Source: Sysuimicrobium calidum (GTDB lineage Bacteria; Sysuimicrobiota; Sysuimicrobiia; Sysuimicrobiales; Sysuimicrobiaceae). From it: a DNA stretch of 17,701 nt. This document shows, in pieces, positions 14,955-17,701 of the stretch. Under the pieces are notes generated by a model. The model was not told where the DNA came from. It made no database searches and saw nothing but the letters and a program-made list of their open reading frames with translations. The DNA lies in assembly GCA_031459935.1 (NCBI GenBank), contig JAVKHN010000041.1, positions 1 through 17,701 on the forward strand. Direction: 5' to 3'. The first letter of the stretch is position 1. The number at the start of each line of letters is the position of its first letter. A program made the translations under genes and the position numbers.

Positions 14955-14997
14955 GTTCGAACCGTGGGGCCCGGAAAGACGTACCAGATCCCTGGAC

Positions 14998-15003
14998 AGG
15001 AGG
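14998..15003 (+). promoter_or_regulatory. Ribosome binding site that decides the bamA start
   Basis: AGGAGG lies seven bases before the GTG at 15011. It favours that GTG over the upstream ATG at 14948, which would overlap tamB and place a polar 21-residue extension before the signal peptide. Confidence 0.8.
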
Positions 15004-15010
15004 ACACAGG

Positions 15011-16780
15011 GTGAAGTTCCCCCTACGCGGCATCCTCTTCCTCACAGTCCTCATCACGACGCTGGTCCTGAACCCGTGGTCGGGCGCGCAGGTCCCTGCA
15101 CCCGCTCCGAGCCCGGGTCCCACTCCGGAGGGACCGCAGCGCATCGTGGACATCCAGGTGCGGGGGCTCCAGACGGTCCCGCCGGAGGTGGTGTTCGGTC
15201 GTATTGGCTCCCGAGCAGGAGATCTGCTGGACCGGGATCGGATCCGGCAGGACGTGGAGCAGATCCTCGGAAGCGGGTGGTTTGCAGACGTTCTGGTGCG
15301 GATCCAGTCGGTCTCGGAAGGGGTGGTGGTGGTGTTCCTCGTGGTGGAGAACCCCGTGGTGCAGCGGGTGGAGATCACGGGGAACACCGTGATTCCCACA
15401 GAGGAAATCCGTGAGGTCCTCGGAGTGCAGGAGGGAAAGGTCCTCAACACCGTGGATCTGCGGACGGGGGCCCGTAACGTGGAGAAGCTCTACCAGGACC
15501 GGGGCTACCCCCTGGTGCGGGTAGCGGACGTGGGGTTCCGGGAAGGGGTGCTACGGGTAGAGATCCGGGAGGGGCGCGTGGAGCGCATCGAGATCCGGGG
15601 GCTCCGGCGCACCCGGCCCGTGGTGATCCAGCGGGTTCTCCGGGTACGGGAGAACGACCTCTTTCACCTCCCGCGGATCCAGCGGGATCTGCAGGAGGTG
15701 TTCGCCACGGGGCTCTTTGAGAACGTCCGAGCCAACCCCCAGCCGGGATCCGATCCGGATAAGGTGGTGCTGGTGATCGAGGTGGAGGAGCGGCCGAGCC
15801 GGGAGGTCGGAGGAGGAGTGGGCTACAGTCCGCAGGCGGGCTTTCTGGGTCGGATCCAGTACACGGAGCGCAACCTTCATGGCATGGGGCGCTCCGTGGC
15901 CCTCAGCTACGAGCGTAACCTCACCTCCCTCACGGGAGGGGACGTCAGCCTGCTGTCCGGGATTCCCACGGAGAACCTCCTCATCCGCTACCGCGACTCC
16001 TGGTTCGGGATGCAAGGACAGTCCCTGTCCCTGGAGCTGCACGACACCGCGCAGCTCTTCGATGATCGGATCCTGGGGGTGAAGTACCTCCAGCTGCTGG
16101 AGGGGGGAAGTGTGTCCCTCAGCCGGCGGCTCACGGATGCCCTGAGCCTCTCCCTGGGACTTCGAACCGACCGCGGGGACTTCGTCGTTTTGGAAGGGGA
16201 TGGGACGGAGATCCAGTTCTCCCGCGGACTCGTGCACGCCTTTCGGGCGGAAGCCAGCTACGATACCCGGGATCATCCCCTCGCCGCCACCCGCGGACAG
16301 AACGCCTTTGCCTTTTTGGACTACGGCACGCGGCTGCTGGGGGGCGATTTCGAGTTTGGGAAGCTCCTCGCGGAGTACGTGCACTACGTTCCCATCTGGC
16401 AGGGAACCCTCGTGGGCCGGGTCCGCGCAGGGATTTCCGCGGGGGACCTACCGCTGCAGGAACAGTACCTGATGGGCGGTCCCCAGAGCGTCCGCGGATT
16501 GGCCATCGGCGCCCTACGGGGACGGAGCATGATGCTGGCGAGCCTGGAGTACCGGTTGCCCCTCCGGATCTTCGCGCCCGGACTGGAGTCCGTGACCCTG
16601 GCCGTTTTCGTGGATGCGGGAGGCGTGGCCGTGTCCGGGTTCGGGCTGGTGGAACAGCTGCAGGTCTCGTACGGAACAGGGGTGTTGGTGCAGTCGCCGT
16701 TGGGGCCCATCCGAATCGACTATGCCATCGGTCCGGGGGGGCAGACGCAGACGTGGCTCCAGTTCGGCAACCCCTTCTAG
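15011..16780 (+). CDS. bamA: Outer-membrane assembly factor BamA (Omp85 family)
   Basis: BamA inserts beta-barrel proteins into the outer membrane. From the GTG at 15011 the product has 589 residues: a signal peptide to about residue 27 and a Pro-rich linker. Three POTRA domains follow at about 44-114 (RIVDIQVRGLQTVP...), 115-187 (VQRVEITGNTVIP...) and 189-261 (VERIEIRGLRRTRP...). The 16-stranded barrel runs from about 265. Barrel landmarks are SYDTRDHPLAATRG (416-429) and the lid-loop motif GGPQSVRGLAIG (489-500), where VRGL stands for the usual VRGF/VRGY. The chain ends in Phe (QFGNPF), as expected for an outer-membrane beta-signal. E. coli BamA has five POTRAs, so this is a shorter form. 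tamB lies 56 bases upstream and skp 67 bases downstream. The three form the usual outer-membrane biogenesis cluster. Confidence 0.95.
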   Translation: MKFPLRGILFLTVLITTLVLNPWSGAQVPAPAPSPGPTPEGPQRIVDIQVRGLQTVPPEVVFGRIGSRAGDLLDRDRIRQDVEQILGSGWFADVLVRIQSVSEGVVVVFLVVENPVVQRVEITGNTVIPTEEIREVLGVQEGKVLNTVDLRTGARNVEKLYQDRGYPLVRVADVGFREGVLRVEIREGRVERIEIRGLRRTRPVVIQRVLRVRENDLFHLPRIQRDLQEVFATGLFENVRANPQPGSDPDKVVLVIEVEERPSREVGGGVGYSPQAGFLGRIQYTERNLHGMGRSVALSYERNLTSLTGGDVSLLSGIPTENLLIRYRDSWFGMQGQSLSLELHDTAQLFDDRILGVKYLQLLEGGSVSLSRRLTDALSLSLGLRTDRGDFVVLEGDGTEIQFSRGLVHAFRAEASYDTRDHPLAATRGQNAFAFLDYGTRLLGGDFEFGKLLAEYVHYVPIWQGTLVGRVRAGISAGDLPLQEQYLMGGPQSVRGLAIGALRGRSMMLASLEYRLPLRIFAPGLESVTLAVFVDAGGVAVSGFGLVEQLQVSYGTGVLVQSPLGPIRIDYAIGPGGQTQTWLQFGNPF

Positions 16781-16797
16781 GGGTTGCCCGGAGCCCT

Positions 16798-16836
16798 TGT
16801 GGTACCATGCGGAGGGTTTCTCTCGAAGGTGAACCC
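16798..16836 (+). promoter_or_regulatory. Possible internal promoter and leader hairpin before skp
   Basis: TGTGGTACCATGCGG (16798-16812) contains an extended -10-like TGGTACCAT and matches the element before the S55 gene (TGTGATAGCATGAGG) at 12 of 15 positions. A hairpin GGGTT (16814-16818) / AACCC (16832-16836) follows just ahead of the AGGAGGGA ribosome site. No clear -35 is seen at 17 bases. Confidence 0.35.
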
Positions 16837-16847
16837 AGGAGGGAGCC

Positions 16848-17303
16848 ATGGAGCGCAGGACGCGAATCCTGCTGATCGCGGCGGTGGCGGTGGTGGCCCT
16901 GGCGGGCGTGGCGTGGGGGGTCAGCGCCTCGGGATCCGTAGGGTTCAGCCAAAACGTGGTCATCGGGTATGTGGACATGCAGCGGGCCCTGGATGCGCAC
17001 CCCCGCAAGGCCTCTGCGGAGGAGGCCCTGAACCAGTTCGCACGGGCGAAGATGACGGAGGCCCGTCAGCGCGCTCAAGGGAAGCCCGCGGTGGAGCAGC
17101 AGCGCATCCTGCGGGAGGCCCAGGAGCAGATCCTGCGCAAGCAGGCGGAGTTGCTGACGAGCCTGGACCGGGACATCCGGGCGGCCGTGGAGAAGGTGGC
17201 GCGGGCGAGCGGTGTTTCCGTGGTGCTCAACAAGAGCGTGGTCCTCTACGGTGGGACGGACCTCACGGACGCGGTGATCAAGGAGCTCAAAGCGGCGAAG
17301 TGA
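16848..17303 (+). CDS. skp: OmpH/Skp-family periplasmic chaperone
   Basis: Skp-family chaperones form trimeric jellyfish-like cages that hold unfolded outer-membrane proteins on their way to BamA. The protein has 151 residues. A signal peptide or uncleaved anchor spans about 6-28. The family's first strand IGYVDMQRALDAHPRKA lies at about 39-55. A Gln/Arg/Glu/Ala-rich coiled coil covers about 58-115 (the tentacle). It returns with GVSVVLNKSVVLYGGTDLTD, the conserved closing strand with DLTD, near residues 126-145. The start has a strong AGGAGGGA site. It follows bamA with a 67-base gap that may hold its own promoter. Its stop overlaps the next gene by one base (TGATG). Confidence 0.9.
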   Translation: MERRTRILLIAAVAVVALAGVAWGVSASGSVGFSQNVVIGYVDMQRALDAHPRKASAEEALNQFARAKMTEARQRAQGKPAVEQQRILREAQEQILRKQAELLTSLDRDIRAAVEKVARASGVSVVLNKSVVLYGGTDLTDAVIKELKAAK

Positions 17304-17701
17304 TGGGGAAGACGCTGGGTCCGGTTTGTGCGCTGAGCCTGTTGCTCCTCGGGTGCGCCCCGGCTCCCCCGCGGCCCGCCGTCTCTCCTGCACCTTCCGC
17401 CCTGCCGGTGCTACAGGCGGTGCGGATCGGCACCGTGGACCTGGACCGGGTTCTGCAGGTCCATCCGAGGGGGCGAGAGCTTGTGCAGCTGCGCCAGCGC
17501 ATCCTCGAGCTGGAAGCCGCGCTGCGCACCCCGCTCGCACCTCCGCAGATCACCCCCCCTCCTCTTCCCACCTCCATCGAGCAGGTCCGGCAGACCCTGG
17601 ACCAGCGAATACGGGCCATCCAGGAGCAGATCCGGGCGGAGACACAGCGCCAGCTACAGGCCCACGCAGCGCAGCTGCGGGCGAATCTCCAGGCGGAGAT
17701 G
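17303..17701 (+). CDS. Second Skp/OmpH-like protein, predicted lipoprotein (partial, C-terminus off the right edge)
   Basis: The frame is open from the ATG at 17303 to the edge (133 codons). It is not closed within the window. The N-terminus is a lipoprotein signal: MGK, a hydrophobic stretch and the lipobox LLLG-Cys18 followed by Ala. A Pro/Ala-rich linker (19-37) leads to IGTVDLDRVLQVHPRG (42-57), which aligns with IGYVDMQRALDAHPRK of the preceding Skp. A long Gln/Arg/Leu-rich helical region follows (LRQRILELEAAL, then QRIRAIQEQIRAETQRQLQ) and should form a coiled coil, broken by a Pro-rich insert near residues 80-95. It looks like a membrane-tethered Skp paralogue made by tandem duplication. 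It is translationally coupled to skp by a TGATG overlap. Whether it faces the inner or outer membrane cannot be told from the sequence. Confidence 0.82.
   Translation, partial: MGKTLGPVCALSLLLLGCAPAPPRPAVSPAPSALPVLQAVRIGTVDLDRVLQVHPRGRELVQLRQRILELEAALRTPLAPPQITPPPLPTSIEQVRQTLDQRIRAIQEQIRAETQRQLQAHAAQLRANLQAEM

Noticed and set aside
14954..14963. GGTTCGAACC, resembling the T-arm loop of a tRNA
   Set aside because: It is a short palindrome in the tamB-bamA gap. No acceptor, D or anticodon arms can be drawn around it.
1..17701. CRISPR arrays, insertion sequences, prophage genes, attachment sites
   Set aside because: No regularly spaced direct repeats, transposase-like or integrase-like proteins, or terminal inverted repeats were seen on either strand.

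Overview
The window is 17.7 kb of GC-rich bacterial DNA. Its core is a cell-envelope locus. Genes for BamA, TamB and two Skp/OmpH-type chaperones show an outer membrane and a periplasm. A SpoIVB-type (S55) peptidase relative and the adjacent glmU-prs pair are more typical of Firmicutes and their relatives. Together these suggest a high-GC diderm on the Terrabacteria side (Sysuimicrobiota/CSP1-3, Armatimonadota or Limnochordia-like). That placement is inference, because the window holds no rRNA or other decisive marker.

Left edge, minus strand (1-1058): a standalone lipoyl-domain protein overlaps by ATGA with a thiamine-diphosphate-dependent dehydrogenase E1 alpha subunit that runs off the left edge. 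This block is visibly less GC-rich than the rest. Positions 1059-1484 hold no convincing gene, only a possible promoter for the minus operon and a GC-rich, foldable stretch. Next come two uncharacterised genes facing each other (1485-1919 plus, 1924-2541 minus), and then terC (minus). The terC leader carries a well-formed yybP-ykoY manganese riboswitch whose 3' end is shared with an intrinsic terminator. A good promoter for it lies just in front of the glmU start.

From 3782 to the right edge everything is on the plus strand and tightly packed: glmU, prs (ATGA overlap), a WecA/TagO-type GlcNAc-1-phosphate transferase and a WecB-type epimerase. These are followed by a 100-residue exported biotinyl-lipoyl-like mini-protein, a secreted S55 peptidase relative, tamB, bamA, an OmpH/Skp protein and a second Skp-like protein that is a lipoprotein and is cut by the right edge. 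The first half makes activated sugars, PRPP and lipid-linked glycan precursors. The second half builds the outer membrane. Two of the larger gaps in this run, before the S55 gene and before skp, share an extended -10-like motif followed by a hairpin, and may be internal promoters.

The most interesting items are these. The S55 protein appears circularly permuted relative to SpoIVB and sits with tamB/bamA. The exported lipoyl-like mini-protein is next to it. The Skp pair has one anchored or soluble copy and one lipoprotein. The manganese riboswitch/terC unit is divergent to glmU. The low-GC dehydrogenase unit has an atypical E1 alpha.
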